Part shown: piece after piece, positions 15,989-23,970 of the stretch | How the letters are laid out: each line of letters begins with the position of its first letter | Numbering within the stretch: the stretch's first letter is position 1 | Translations under genes and position numbers: made by a program | The notes under the pieces: model-generated | What the model was told of the DNA's origin: nothing | Databases searched by the model: none | The model's input: the letters and a program-made list of their open reading frames with translations, nothing else | Source: UBA7672 sp041166025 | Lineage (GTDB): Bacteria; Pseudomonadota; Alphaproteobacteria; Caulobacterales; Hyphomonadaceae | NCBI GenBank assembly: GCA_041166025.1 | Contig: JBEAMJ010000046.1 | Location: forward strand, 30,208-94,207 | DNA: 64,000 nucleotides | Reading direction: 5' to 3'

Positions 15989-16933
15989 ATGTCAGGGCAA
16001 ACACGGACATCCCAGGGGGCGCAAGATCTTGATGCAGCCAAGGGCTGGCTCGGTCGAGGTACGCAAGACGGTCTGGAGCGGGGCCTTGCGCTGATTGATC
16101 AGGCCGCGGCGAGCGGCAACGGGGAAGCGGTCGCCCTGCAGGCGCACATTCTTGCGCTCGGGGTTCGCGAAAGGCCGGACTGGGACCGGAGCCTTATCCT
16201 GCTGGCGCGTGCGGCGGAGCTGGGCTGGGCAGACGCAGGGGCTCAATTGCGCCTGCTCAGCGGCGGGCTGGAGCTGCCTCCCGCAGAGCTTGTCGCTCGC
16301 ATCGACTTACGCGCGTTTGTTGCGCCACGGAGGGCGCAACCGCTCAGCGCGAGCCCGCGTGTGGCGACATCCGCCACCTTCATGACGCCCGCAGAATGCC
16401 AGTGGCTGATCAGGGGCAGCGCGTTGCGGCTCGCGCCGGCGAAGGTCTATGACCGGAGGCGCGACGGGGCGCATGTCGTCCAGGACAGGTCGAACACCGC
16501 CGCAGAGTTTTCGCTGCTCGAGACCGATCTCGTCCTTGTGCTGTTGCGGGCGCGGATTTCGCACACGGTCGGCATTCCGATCCCGTGCTTCGAAACCCTG
16601 TCGGTGCTGCACTATGCGGTAGGTCAGGAGTTTACCCGCCATGTCGACTATCTCGACCCTGCGGTAGCCGGCATGGGGGCGGAGATCGCCGCGCGCGGCC
16701 AGCGCATTGCGACCTTCCTCGTCTATCTCAATGAGGACTATGAGGGCGGAGAGACTGAGTTTCCGCGTGTGCCGCTGAAATTCCGGGGGCACACCGGCGA
16801 TGCGCTCATGTTCTTCAATGTGGGCGCCAACGCCTTGCCGGATCCTCGAACACTGCACGCCGGCCTCCCGCCGCAGAGCGGCGAGAAGTGGTTGCTGTCC
16901 CAGTGGATAAGGGACAAGCCACAACACCGATAG
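15989..16933 (+). CDS. 2-oxoglutarate/Fe(II) oxygenase, prolyl 4-hydroxylase type
   Basis: 314 residues. The N-terminal part (about 15-95) has helical, Sel1/TPR-like repeats (GLALIDQAAASGNGEAVALQ, SLILLARAAELGWADAGAQL). The C-terminal half is a P4H-like double-stranded beta-helix with the iron ligands H218 and D220 (TRHVDYLD), H290 (TLHAG), and K300 (GEKWLL) for 2-oxoglutarate. Such enzymes hydroxylate proline or other residues in a protein. The substrate is unknown. The ATG at 15989 is chosen; a TTG at 15962 would add nine residues. It is convergent with the esterase gene that follows. Confidence 0.82.
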   Translation: MSGQTRTSQGAQDLDAAKGWLGRGTQDGLERGLALIDQAAASGNGEAVALQAHILALGVRERPDWDRSLILLARAAELGWADAGAQLRLLSGGLELPPAELVARIDLRAFVAPRRAQPLSASPRVATSATFMTPAECQWLIRGSALRLAPAKVYDRRRDGAHVVQDRSNTAAEFSLLETDLVLVLLRARISHTVGIPIPCFETLSVLHYAVGQEFTRHVDYLDPAVAGMGAEIAARGQRIATFLVYLNEDYEGGETEFPRVPLKFRGHTGDALMFFNVGANALPDPRTLHAGLPPQSGEKWLLSQWIRDKPQHR

Positions 16934-16970
16934 GGCCGGCGTTCTTTCTCAGCAGATGGCGGGACGGACC

Positions 16971-18410
16971 CTACTTCTCCGGATGGATCAGCGCCTGGTA
17001 GGTGAGGGTGCGGGCCATGGTGCCGAGGTCGTCGCCGCCGGAGCCGCCCATGCGCTGGATCATGCCAACGAAGATGAGGTCATTGGTCGGGTCGACCCAG
17101 AACCAGGTGCCGGCGGCGCCGCCCCAGCTGATCGAGCCGTCGCCCTGCAGCGAACCGGAGGCGCGCGCATCGACCGCGACCTGGAAGTCGAGCCCGAAGC
17201 CGACCGCCTCGTTGAAGGAGGCGACGCCGGTGCCGTTGTTCGAGACGAGGACGTTCTTCGGGATGACGTTGGTGCCCATCAGCTCGACCGTGGCAGGGGC
17301 AAGTACGCGCACACCGTCGAGTTCGCCGCCATTGGCGAGCATTTGCGAGAAGCGGGCATAGTCCATGGTGGTGGAAACGAGGCCGCCGCCGCCGCTCTCG
17401 TTGCGCGGGGGTTTGGTGTAGTCGGGCATGTCGACGCCGAAGAGCTGCTTCGCCTCGACGATCTTCTGGAGGTCGCGGTCGAAGACATAGACGGCGGAGA
17501 GGCGGCTGGCCTTTTCGGGGCCGGTGTAGAAGGCCGTGTCGTTCATCTTCAGCGGCGCGAATATCCGCTCCTGCATGAACTGGCCCAGCGTCTTGCCGCT
17601 GAGTTTTTCGATGATGTGGCCCTGGATATCGACGGCGGAGGAATAGTACCAGCTCGTACCCGGCTGGAACATCAGCGGGATCTGCGCAGTGCGGTTGATC
17701 ATCTCCTGTAAATTGGGCGCAGAGAGGACTTCCTTCTGGCGGTACATCTTGTCGACAGGGTGTTCCTCGGCGAGGCCGTAGCCGAAGCCGGCCGTGTGGG
17801 ACATGATCTCGCGCATGGTGGGCGGACGGCGCATGTCTTCCAGCACCAGCGAGCCGTCCTTGTTGACCGATTTCACGACGCGGAGATTCTTGAACTCCGG
17901 AACGTAGCGCGTGACCGGATCGTCGAGGCGCCACTTGCCTTCCTCGAACAACACCATCATCGCGACGCCGGTGACCGGCTTGGTCATCGAGTAGATGCGG
18001 AAGATCGAGTCTTTGGTGAGCGGCGCGCCGGTTTCGAGATTGGCCTTGCCCCAGGTGTTGTAGCTGACGATCTGGCCGTGGCGGGCAAGCAAGGTCTGCA
18101 TGCCGGCGACGCGGCCCGAGCCGACGACGCCGGCCATGTACTCGTCGAGCCGCTTGAGGCGGGCGGGATCGAAGCCGGCATCCTCGGGCGAGACGGTGGT
18201 GGACAGGTTGCGCGGGGCTGCGGGCTTCTTCGCGTGATGCTCGCCCATCATCGCCATGTGCTGAGCGTGCAATTCGGGCGACATCGCCATGTGGCCGGCG
18301 GGCATGCCCGCCATCTCAGGTTTTGCAGGCGCCGCCGCCTCGGGGGCGTAGACACAGGCCGAAAGCAACGCGGCCGCGAGCGCGGCTAGGGAATAGGTGC
18401 GGCGAAGCAT
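16971..18410 (-). CDS. Serine hydrolase of the class C beta-lactamase fold (EstB-like)
   Basis: The 479-residue protein has a lipoprotein signal peptide (LLSAC, Cys19) and a Met/His-rich linker at about 33-60. The beta-lactamase domain has the nucleophile motif SMTK (S141, K144), YYSS as the Tyr-x-Ser/Asn element near 250, and WGGAAG in place of the KTG box. This set is typical of family VIII esterases and D-aminopeptidase-like hydrolases rather than resistance enzymes. The ATG at 18410 with GGGAGG upstream is chosen over the longer ORF. The Met/His-rich linker could bind copper, which is speculation. Confidence 0.85.
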   Translation of the reverse strand: MLRRTYSLAALAAALLSACVYAPEAAAPAKPEMAGMPAGHMAMSPELHAQHMAMMGEHHAKKPAAPRNLSTTVSPEDAGFDPARLKRLDEYMAGVVGSGRVAGMQTLLARHGQIVSYNTWGKANLETGAPLTKDSIFRIYSMTKPVTGVAMMVLFEEGKWRLDDPVTRYVPEFKNLRVVKSVNKDGSLVLEDMRRPPTMREIMSHTAGFGYGLAEEHPVDKMYRQKEVLSAPNLQEMINRTAQIPLMFQPGTSWYYSSAVDIQGHIIEKLSGKTLGQFMQERIFAPLKMNDTAFYTGPEKASRLSAVYVFDRDLQKIVEAKQLFGVDMPDYTKPPRNESGGGGLVSTTMDYARFSQMLANGGELDGVRVLAPATVELMGTNVIPKNVLVSNNGTGVASFNEAVGFGLDFQVAVDARASGSLQGDGSISWGGAAGTWFWVDPTNDLIFVGMIQRMGGSGGDDLGTMARTLTYQALIHPEK

Positions 18411-18592
18411 GGGGTTGATCCTCCCGAGTAATGTCTGTGTCCGGCCACGTTCCGGGCCGGTGACCCTGATTGGCGTGCACATTCCGACGGCTGGCGTCCA
18501 ACTGCAAGCGTGAGATGACGGGCGGATCGCGTCTCTTCAGGCCTTGGTGTCAGGCCAGTGGTGGGGCATTACGCCGGTCGAGGAACATGATC

Positions 18593-19690
18593 ATGGCGTC
18601 CGAAATGACCCGGCCGAAAGAACAGTCGCTCGCGGCCGGTGACCTTAGGGAACTGGTGATCCGGCGTCCGGACGACTGGCATGTGCACCTGCGAGATGGG
18701 CCGATGCTCGCCTCTGTCGTCAATTACACCGCCCGCCAGTTCGCGCGGGCGATTGTCATGCCAAATCTTGCTCCGCCGGTCACGACGGTGGCTGCGGCGG
18801 AAGCGTACCGGTCGCGTATCCTCGCGGCGGTGACGGAGGGCAGGGCGTTCACGCCGCTGATGACATGTTACCTGACAGACGCGTGCGATCCGGCGGAGAT
18901 CGAGCGCGGCTTTGCAGCGGGCGTCTTCACGGCGGCAAAGCTCTATCCCGCGCATGCCACCACGAACTCGGCTCACGGCGTCACCGACATCCGGCGCATC
19001 CATCGTGTGCTTGAGGCGATGCAGCGCATCGGTATGCCGCTGTTGCTGCATGGCGAGGTGACCGAATCTCATATCGACGTCTTCGATCGAGAGGCGGTCT
19101 TCATTGACCGTATCCTGTCGGGACTGCTGACGGACTTTCCTGCGCTCAAGGTGGTTTTCGAACACATCACAACCGCCGATGCGGTTGCGTTCGTGGAAGG
19201 CAGTAGCGCCAATCTCGCCGCAACGATCACGCCGCACCACCTCGAATTCAATCGCAACGCGATGTTCGACAAGGGAATCCGCCCGCACTTCTACTGCCTG
19301 CCGGTCGCCAAGCGCGAATCTCATCGCCTGGCGCTGCGCCGTGCGGCGACGTCAGGCTCCCCGAAATTCTTCCTTGGTACTGACTCGGCGCCGCACCCGG
19401 TGGGCGACAAGGAGTCCGCCTGTGGCTGCGCCGGCATCTTCAACGCGCCGTTTGCCCTCGAAAGCTACGCGAAAGTGTTCGAGGAGGAAGCGGCGCTGGA
19501 TCGTCTGGAGGCCTTTGCCTCGGAGAATGGTCCGCGGTTCTATGGGCTGCCGTTGAATGAAGGGCGTGTCCTGCTCCAGCGGCGGTCCAATCCCGTGCCG
19601 GACACGCTGTCTGCGGCGGATACGCGGGTGGTCCCGTTCCACGCGGGGAGCGCTCTGGAGTGGACCTTCGCCGGCGTGATCGCGAGCTGA
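18593..19690 (+). CDS. pyrC: Dihydroorotase, homodimeric type
   Basis: 365 residues, close to E. coli PyrC (348). It closes N-carbamoyl-aspartate to dihydroorotate in pyrimidine synthesis. Zinc ligands and catalytic residues are visible: DWHVHLRDG (H30, H32), AAKLYPA (carbamylated K116), LLLHGE (H153), FEHITT (H191) and GTDSAPH (D264). I chose the ATG at 18593 because GAGGA lies about 9 nt upstream; an ATG at 18587 is too close to it. Further upstream in-frame starts to 18470 look non-coding. Confidence 0.93.
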   Translation: MASEMTRPKEQSLAAGDLRELVIRRPDDWHVHLRDGPMLASVVNYTARQFARAIVMPNLAPPVTTVAAAEAYRSRILAAVTEGRAFTPLMTCYLTDACDPAEIERGFAAGVFTAAKLYPAHATTNSAHGVTDIRRIHRVLEAMQRIGMPLLLHGEVTESHIDVFDREAVFIDRILSGLLTDFPALKVVFEHITTADAVAFVEGSSANLAATITPHHLEFNRNAMFDKGIRPHFYCLPVAKRESHRLALRRAATSGSPKFFLGTDSAPHPVGDKESACGCAGIFNAPFALESYAKVFEEEAALDRLEAFASENGPRFYGLPLNEGRVLLQRRSNPVPDTLSAADTRVVPFHAGSALEWTFAGVIAS

Positions 19691-19761
19691 AGAGCCGCCT
19701 GATCGCGTGGCGACGAGAAATGTCGCCCGGACCGGAATGTCGCGAGGAGCGGGTGGATCCC

Positions 19762-19866
19762 TCAGGCTGCGGCTGGTTTGGCCGTGGCCGTTCCAGCCAA
19801 CAGTTTGACGATCTCCGCCGACGAAACCGGTTGTCCGAAGAAATATCCTCGGGAGTGGCAGCACCC
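19762..19866 (-). pseudogene. C-terminal fragment of an EAL-domain phosphodiesterase
   Basis: One minus-strand frame reads GCCHSRGYFFGQPVSSAEI, then VKLLAGTATAKPAAA and a TGA at 19764-19762. The segment SRGYFFGQPVSSAEI matches the last conserved piece of EAL domains (usual form QGYxFGxP). Upstream of 19866 the frame gives no EAL sequence and the catalytic EAL, DDFG and other motifs are absent, so this is a relic. The remainder of the 19691-20088 gap holds only the nrdB promoter region. Confidence 0.5.
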
Positions 19867-20010
19867 TGCTGCCGCTGGCTTTGCGCGGGCGGAGCGTCGC
19901 ACCCGCGACCATTTCGTTGTGGATGTTGCGGGGTTGGGGCTGGCAGGTTGAAATGGGTGTGGAAGACTCGCCCGACAGGTGATGAGTCAAGAGAAATTTA
20001 ACCGTTCTGA

Positions 20011-20056
20011 TCAAGCTATAGTGGTTGCGGCGATCCGAAGCTCCTAGATATGGTGC
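20011..20056 (+). promoter_or_regulatory. Candidate degenerate NrdR boxes upstream of nrdB
   Basis: TCAAGCTATAGTGGTT (20011-20026) and CTCCTAGATATGGTGC (20041-20056) match about 9 and 10 of 16 NrdR consensus positions and are 30 bp apart, near the usual spacing. Support is much weaker than at nrdA. Confidence 0.3.
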
Positions 20057-20088
20057 TCGGCCGCGAGCGGGGTAGGTTGGAGATTCTG

Positions 20089-21150
20089 ATGGCTGAGGCA
20101 GGCAAAAGCGGTGGGAAATCAAGCGCCGGCGAGGCCGCGACGGCGCGCGCGGGGCTGCTGACGCCGTCGCATTCCTATAAGCCATTCCGCTATCCTTGGG
20201 CCTATGACTTCTGGAAGCGGCAACAGCAGATCCACTGGATGCCGGAGGAGGTTCCGCTCGGCGAGGATGTGAAGGATTGGGCGGCGAACCTCTCGGACGC
20301 CGAGCGCAGCCTGCTGACGCAGATCTTCCGCTTTTTCACCCAGTCGGATGTCGAGGTGAACGACAATTACATGGAGCGGTACGCGCGCGTGTTCCGCCCC
20401 ACCGAGATCAAGATGATGCTGGCCTCGTTCTCCAACATGGAGACGATCCACATCGCGGCCTATGCACTACTGCTTGAGACGATCGGGATGCCGGACACGG
20501 AGTTCTCAGCGTTCACGCAGTACAAGGAAATGCGGGACAAGCACGATTTTATGCAGAAGTTCGGCGTCGAGACGGATGCGGACATCCTGCGCACCGTGGC
20601 GATGTTCGGCGCCTTCACCGAGGGGCTGCAGCTGTTTGCCTCGTTCGCCATGCTGATGAACTTCCCGCGCTTCAACAAGATGAAGGGCATGGGGCAGATC
20701 GTGTCGTGGTCGGTGCGCGATGAGTCGCTTCATTGCGAGGGCATGATCCGCGTCTTTCACACGCTGGCAGCTGAGACAGGGGCGCTCACCGATGCGGTGA
20801 AGAACGACATCATCGATTGCTGCCGCGAAGTGGTGAAGATGGAGGACGCCTTCATCGACCTCGCCTTCAAGATGGGCCCGGTGCAGGGCATGACAGCGGA
20901 TGACATCAAGCAGTACATCCGCTACATTGCCGACTGGCGCCTGGGGCAGCTGAAGCTGCCGGCGATCTACGGCGTGAAGGAACACCCAATCCCGTGGCTG
21001 TCGGAGATCCTCAACGGGGTCGAGCACGCCAACTTCTTCGAGCAACGCGCAACGGAGTACTCCAAGGGCGCAACCGGCGGCGAATGGCACGGCGCTGACG
21101 GTGTCTGGAGCCAGTTCGACCGAATGAAGAAGCAGGTCGCGGCGGAGTAG
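20089..21150 (+). CDS. nrdB: Ribonucleoside-diphosphate reductase, beta subunit
   Basis: 353 residues. The di-metal ligands and radical site are seen in ETIHIAAY (Glu, His and the radical Tyr, spaced as E115-H118-Y122 of E. coli, near residues 118-125) and SVRDESLHCEGM (Glu and His near 210). Keeping the Tyr argues for a tyrosyl-radical class I enzyme. No ATP-cone is fused at its N-terminus, which has a short disordered Gly/Ser/Ala tail. The ATG at 20089 with GGAG upstream is chosen over the ATG at 20050. Confidence 0.93.
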   Translation: MAEAGKSGGKSSAGEAATARAGLLTPSHSYKPFRYPWAYDFWKRQQQIHWMPEEVPLGEDVKDWAANLSDAERSLLTQIFRFFTQSDVEVNDNYMERYARVFRPTEIKMMLASFSNMETIHIAAYALLLETIGMPDTEFSAFTQYKEMRDKHDFMQKFGVETDADILRTVAMFGAFTEGLQLFASFAMLMNFPRFNKMKGMGQIVSWSVRDESLHCEGMIRVFHTLAAETGALTDAVKNDIIDCCREVVKMEDAFIDLAFKMGPVQGMTADDIKQYIRYIADWRLGQLKLPAIYGVKEHPIPWLSEILNGVEHANFFEQRATEYSKGATGGEWHGADGVWSQFDRMKKQVAAE

Positions 21151-21175
21151 GTCTGCTGTAACCTGTCGTCCCAAA

Positions 21176-21225
21176 GCACGCCCTCGTCCTTCGAGATCAC
21201 CTTCGGCCTCCTCCGGAAGAGGGCT
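21176..21225. repeat. Dispersed palindromic intergenic element, copy 2
   Basis: GCACGCCCTCGTCCTTCGAG begins the element and CCTCCGGAAGAGGGCT ends it; CCCTCGTCC pairs with GGAAGAGGG (8 of 9). It is shorter in its centre than the copy at 15426-15512. It lies 25 nt past nrdB and could also act as a transcription terminator or RNA stabiliser. Confidence 0.5.
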
Positions 21226-21312
21226 CTCCAACCAGCTTGACTCCGTTGACAGGCCGCATCCTGGGGAGCCATGGAGCGGCGTCTTGCAAGAGGAAGCCTG
21301 GCTTCCCAGCGC

Positions 21313-21419
21313 TTAACCATCCCGTCTCGCGCTACGCGCGAAAAGCCTTCGCGGCGTGGTTCATGCATGGTTTTCAGGGATTAAACGGGGGCCGCCATAT
21401 TCTGGAGCGGCTGAAACCC
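21313..21419 (+). promoter_or_regulatory. Leader region of the DUF883 operon: TTAACCAT and a possible hairpin
   Basis: TTAACCAT (21313-21320) equals the CtrA 8-mer. Further on, GGTTTTCAG (21369) can pair with CTGAAACCC (21411-21419), and GCCGC pairs with GCGGC inside it, giving an interrupted hairpin about 55 nt before the start codon. Both are by-eye candidates. Nothing else is seen in the 21151-21474 gap beyond the repeat. Confidence 0.3.
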
Positions 21420-21474
21420 TATATGAAGCGCGGGGCGCTATCCAAGCGCCAGCATCCTGATCAGAGAGAGCCCG

Positions 21475-21777
21475 ATGTCCACACCTTCGAGCACCGGCAA
21501 CGGCACACCAGGGAAGACCGATTTCGACACGCTGAAAAACGACATGAAAGCGCTACGCGAGGATCTCGCCACGCTGATCAAGGACACCGGCGCATTTGCC
21601 GCGGCACAGGCCAAGGTGGCCGGAGAGAAGGGCCGGGCGCTGGCGTCCGACGCGGGCGAGAAGGCGGTCGAGTATCGTGAGGCGGTGGCCGATAAGGTGC
21701 GCGAGCATCCGCTAGCCGCGATCGGCATCGCGCTGGCGGCTGGCTATGTGATTGCCTCGCTGTCGCGCCGCAACTAG
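21475..21777 (+). CDS. DUF883 (ElaB/YqjD-like) membrane-anchored protein
   Basis: The 100-residue protein has a long amphipathic helix (about 15-75, DMKALREDLATLIKDTGAF) and one C-terminal transmembrane helix (HPLAAIGIALAAGYVIASL) ending in RRN. This is the DUF883 architecture. E. coli relatives YqjD, ElaB and YgaM sit in the inner membrane and bind ribosomes in stationary phase. It is followed after 20 nt by a second small membrane protein gene, so the two form an operon, a pairing often seen in proteobacteria. Confidence 0.85.
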   Translation: MSTPSSTGNGTPGKTDFDTLKNDMKALREDLATLIKDTGAFAAAQAKVAGEKGRALASDAGEKAVEYREAVADKVREHPLAAIGIALAAGYVIASLSRRN

Positions 21778-21797
21778 GCGAACTTCCGGGGACGTAA

Positions 21798-22232
21798 GTG
21801 TTCGATAGGATCTTCGACCGCGCAAAGGATCTCGCGATCGCCGCGGTTGTGGCGCTAATCCTCGCGATCGTGGGGGTGGCCGTGCTAGCGGTCGCGGCCG
21901 CTTGGCAGCTGGCGATGTGGATGGCTTGGCCGGCGGCGTTGGCCGTGACGGGCGTCGGCATCCTCGCGATTGCGGCAATAGCGCTCTGGGTGGGGGCGGC
22001 CAAGAGGAAACCCGAGCCACAGCCGCAAGAGTCTATGTCGGACGTCGATCCCGTGGCCATGGTGCTCGGATTGATGGAACTGCCGGTCGAGGTGGTGAAG
22101 AAGATCGTGGCGGAGAAGCCGATCGCCTCGATCGCCGTGATCTCGAGCCTCGGCCTGCTGATCGCGCGCAAGCCCGAAGTGGCGCTGAAACTGTTCGACC
22201 GACTCGTGGGTTCGTTCGGGCCGAAGGGGTAG
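21798..22232 (+). CDS. Small membrane protein, holin-superfamily-like
   Basis: 144 residues beginning at a GTG. Two transmembrane helices lie at about 12-35 and 42-66 with a short loop (AWQLAMWMAWP). A charged region (KRKPEPQPQ) and a C-terminal amphipathic segment with another hydrophobic stretch (PIASIAVISSLGLLIARKP) follow. Proteins of this layout next to DUF883 are often called phage-holin-family, but nothing around it is phage-like. It may act with DUF883 in membrane or ribosome stress. Family assignment is tentative. Confidence 0.65.
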   Translation: MFDRIFDRAKDLAIAAVVALILAIVGVAVLAVAAAWQLAMWMAWPAALAVTGVGILAIAAIALWVGAAKRKPEPQPQESMSDVDPVAMVLGLMELPVEVVKKIVAEKPIASIAVISSLGLLIARKPEVALKLFDRLVGSFGPKG

Positions 22233-22326
22233 GTCAGGTCGCGCACTGACGCGTCGCTTGCCGGACGGGAACCCGGCGGTCCTGGCTGGCGTTGACTGCC
22301 CGGCTCGCGCGACCTAGTTACCCGAA

Positions 22327-23793
22327 ATGACGGGGAAGCTTACACCAGTTCAGGCGATCGATCGGGCGACGGAGCTACATGCGGCGGCCGTGGCGCGCTT
22401 GCGCGCGGCGTTGGAGGCGTTTGTGGTACGAGGCGAGACGCCCGATCCCCAGGCGCGGGCGCGGGGGGATTTCTGCTATCCCGAACTGCGAATGTCGTAT
22501 CATCCCGGCGGGCCGATTCCGGCCCTGCCGCGCGCCTTTGCCAAGCTTTCGGAAGCCGGGCTCTATGTCAGCACGATCACGCAGCCGGCTTTTTTCCGGA
22601 CATACTTCCTCGAACAGCTCGAGCAGATCACGGCGGATTTCGACGTGTCGCTGGATGTGGTCGTGTCGAAGTCGGAGATTCCCTATCCTTACGTTCTCGA
22701 GCATGCGGCCAACATCGATGCGGAGGCTTTGCCGCCCGCGGAGTTTGCGCGCTGGTTTCCGACGCCGCGACTGGATCTGATCGGCGACGAGGTGATCGAT
22801 GCTGAAGTGCAGGATGGGGGGTTCTTCAATACGGATGGCGTGCGGCCGCTGGCGCTGTTCGACGGCGCGCGCATCGACTTTTCGCTGCAACGGCTAAAAC
22901 ACTATACCGGCACGCCGTTCGAGCATGTGCAGCGCTACATCCTGTTCACCAACTATCACCGCTATGTCGACCACTTCGTGGAATGGTCGATCGAGCGGCT
23001 GAAACAGCCGGGGCCGTACAAGAAGCTCTCGGCGCCAGGCGGAATCATCGTCGATGCGAAGACGAAGGATGCGGCGGCGAAGGTGAATGACGGACCGTGG
23101 CGCAAGCATCAGATGCCCGCCTATCACCTGATGGCGGACGATCGCTCGGGGATCACGCTGGTGAACATCGGCGTGGGGCCGTCGAACGCGAAGACGATCA
23201 CCGACCATCTTGCCGTGCTGCGCCCCGAATGCTGGATCATGGTCGGGCATTGCGGCGGACTGCGGCACTCGCAGCGCATCGGCGACTATGTGCTGGCGCA
23301 CGCCTATCTGCGAGACGACCATGTTCTCGATTCGGTGCTGCCGCGCGACATTCCGGTGCCGCCGATTGCCGAGGTGCAGGTGGCGTTGCAGGACGCAGCA
23401 GAAAAGGTGACAGGCGAGAGCGGGGATCAGCTGAAGCATCGCCTGCGGACAGGCACAGTGGTGACGACGGACGATCGCAACTGGGAGTTGCGGTTCACCG
23501 ACTCATCCAAGCGGTTCAACAAGTCGCGCGCCATCGCCATCGACATGGAAAGTGCGACCATCGCCGCCAACGGCTATCGCATGCGTGTGCCTTATGGCGT
23601 GCTTCTGTGCGTCTCCGACAAGCCGCTGCATGGCGAGATCAAGCTTGCGGGCGCCGCCAACCGGTTTTACGAGCGCGCCATCGGTGAGCACATCCGCATC
23701 GGAATCGAGACGCTGGAAAGCCTGGCCCGTGCCGGCGGCAACGCGCTGCATTCGCGCAAGCTGCGATCCTTCTACGAGCCGCCCTTCCGATAG
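22327..23793 (+). CDS. amn: AMP nucleosidase
   Basis: 488 residues against 484 in E. coli Amn. It splits AMP into adenine and ribose 5-phosphate. The N-terminal AMP-nucleosidase domain includes FCYPELRMSYHP and YILFTNYHRYVDHFVEW. The C-terminal nucleoside-phosphorylase fold has MVGHCGGLRHSQRIGDYVLA and the catalytic region AIDMESATIAANGYRMRVPYG, with the purine-site acidic residue in VSDKPLHGE. The start ATG at 22327 fits the family. It stands alone on the plus strand. Confidence 0.95.
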   Translation: MTGKLTPVQAIDRATELHAAAVARLRAALEAFVVRGETPDPQARARGDFCYPELRMSYHPGGPIPALPRAFAKLSEAGLYVSTITQPAFFRTYFLEQLEQITADFDVSLDVVVSKSEIPYPYVLEHAANIDAEALPPAEFARWFPTPRLDLIGDEVIDAEVQDGGFFNTDGVRPLALFDGARIDFSLQRLKHYTGTPFEHVQRYILFTNYHRYVDHFVEWSIERLKQPGPYKKLSAPGGIIVDAKTKDAAAKVNDGPWRKHQMPAYHLMADDRSGITLVNIGVGPSNAKTITDHLAVLRPECWIMVGHCGGLRHSQRIGDYVLAHAYLRDDHVLDSVLPRDIPVPPIAEVQVALQDAAEKVTGESGDQLKHRLRTGTVVTTDDRNWELRFTDSSKRFNKSRAIAIDMESATIAANGYRMRVPYGVLLCVSDKPLHGEIKLAGAANRFYERAIGEHIRIGIETLESLARAGGNALHSRKLRSFYEPPFR

Positions 23794-23970
23794 CGCGCGT
23801 CGCAGGTCGGGCCGCTACGTTTGGGCGCGGCCCTGTCCCGGCGGCAGGGGCGAGTCCGGGGTTTCCCCAACGACCGAATCCGCGCCACGTTGATTCGCGG
23901 CATCGACACGCCTGTCGGAGTCAATCACTATGCATAGAGGTTTCCGGCTCCGGCCGGCTGAGGACACGCG

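Noticed and set aside
16956..18389. Long plus-strand frames opposite the EstB-like gene
   Set aside because: They mirror a well-supported beta-lactamase-fold gene with signal peptide and SMTK motif; codon pattern fits only the minus strand.
16971..18410. Beta-lactam resistance gene
   Set aside because: SxxK and YxS/N are present but the KTG box is WGGAAG and the leader and linker are of esterase/peptidase type.
21475..22232. Prophage remnant suggested by the holin-like protein
   Set aside because: No integrase, attachment site, structural or lysis genes nearby; the pair with DUF883 is a normal chromosomal arrangement.
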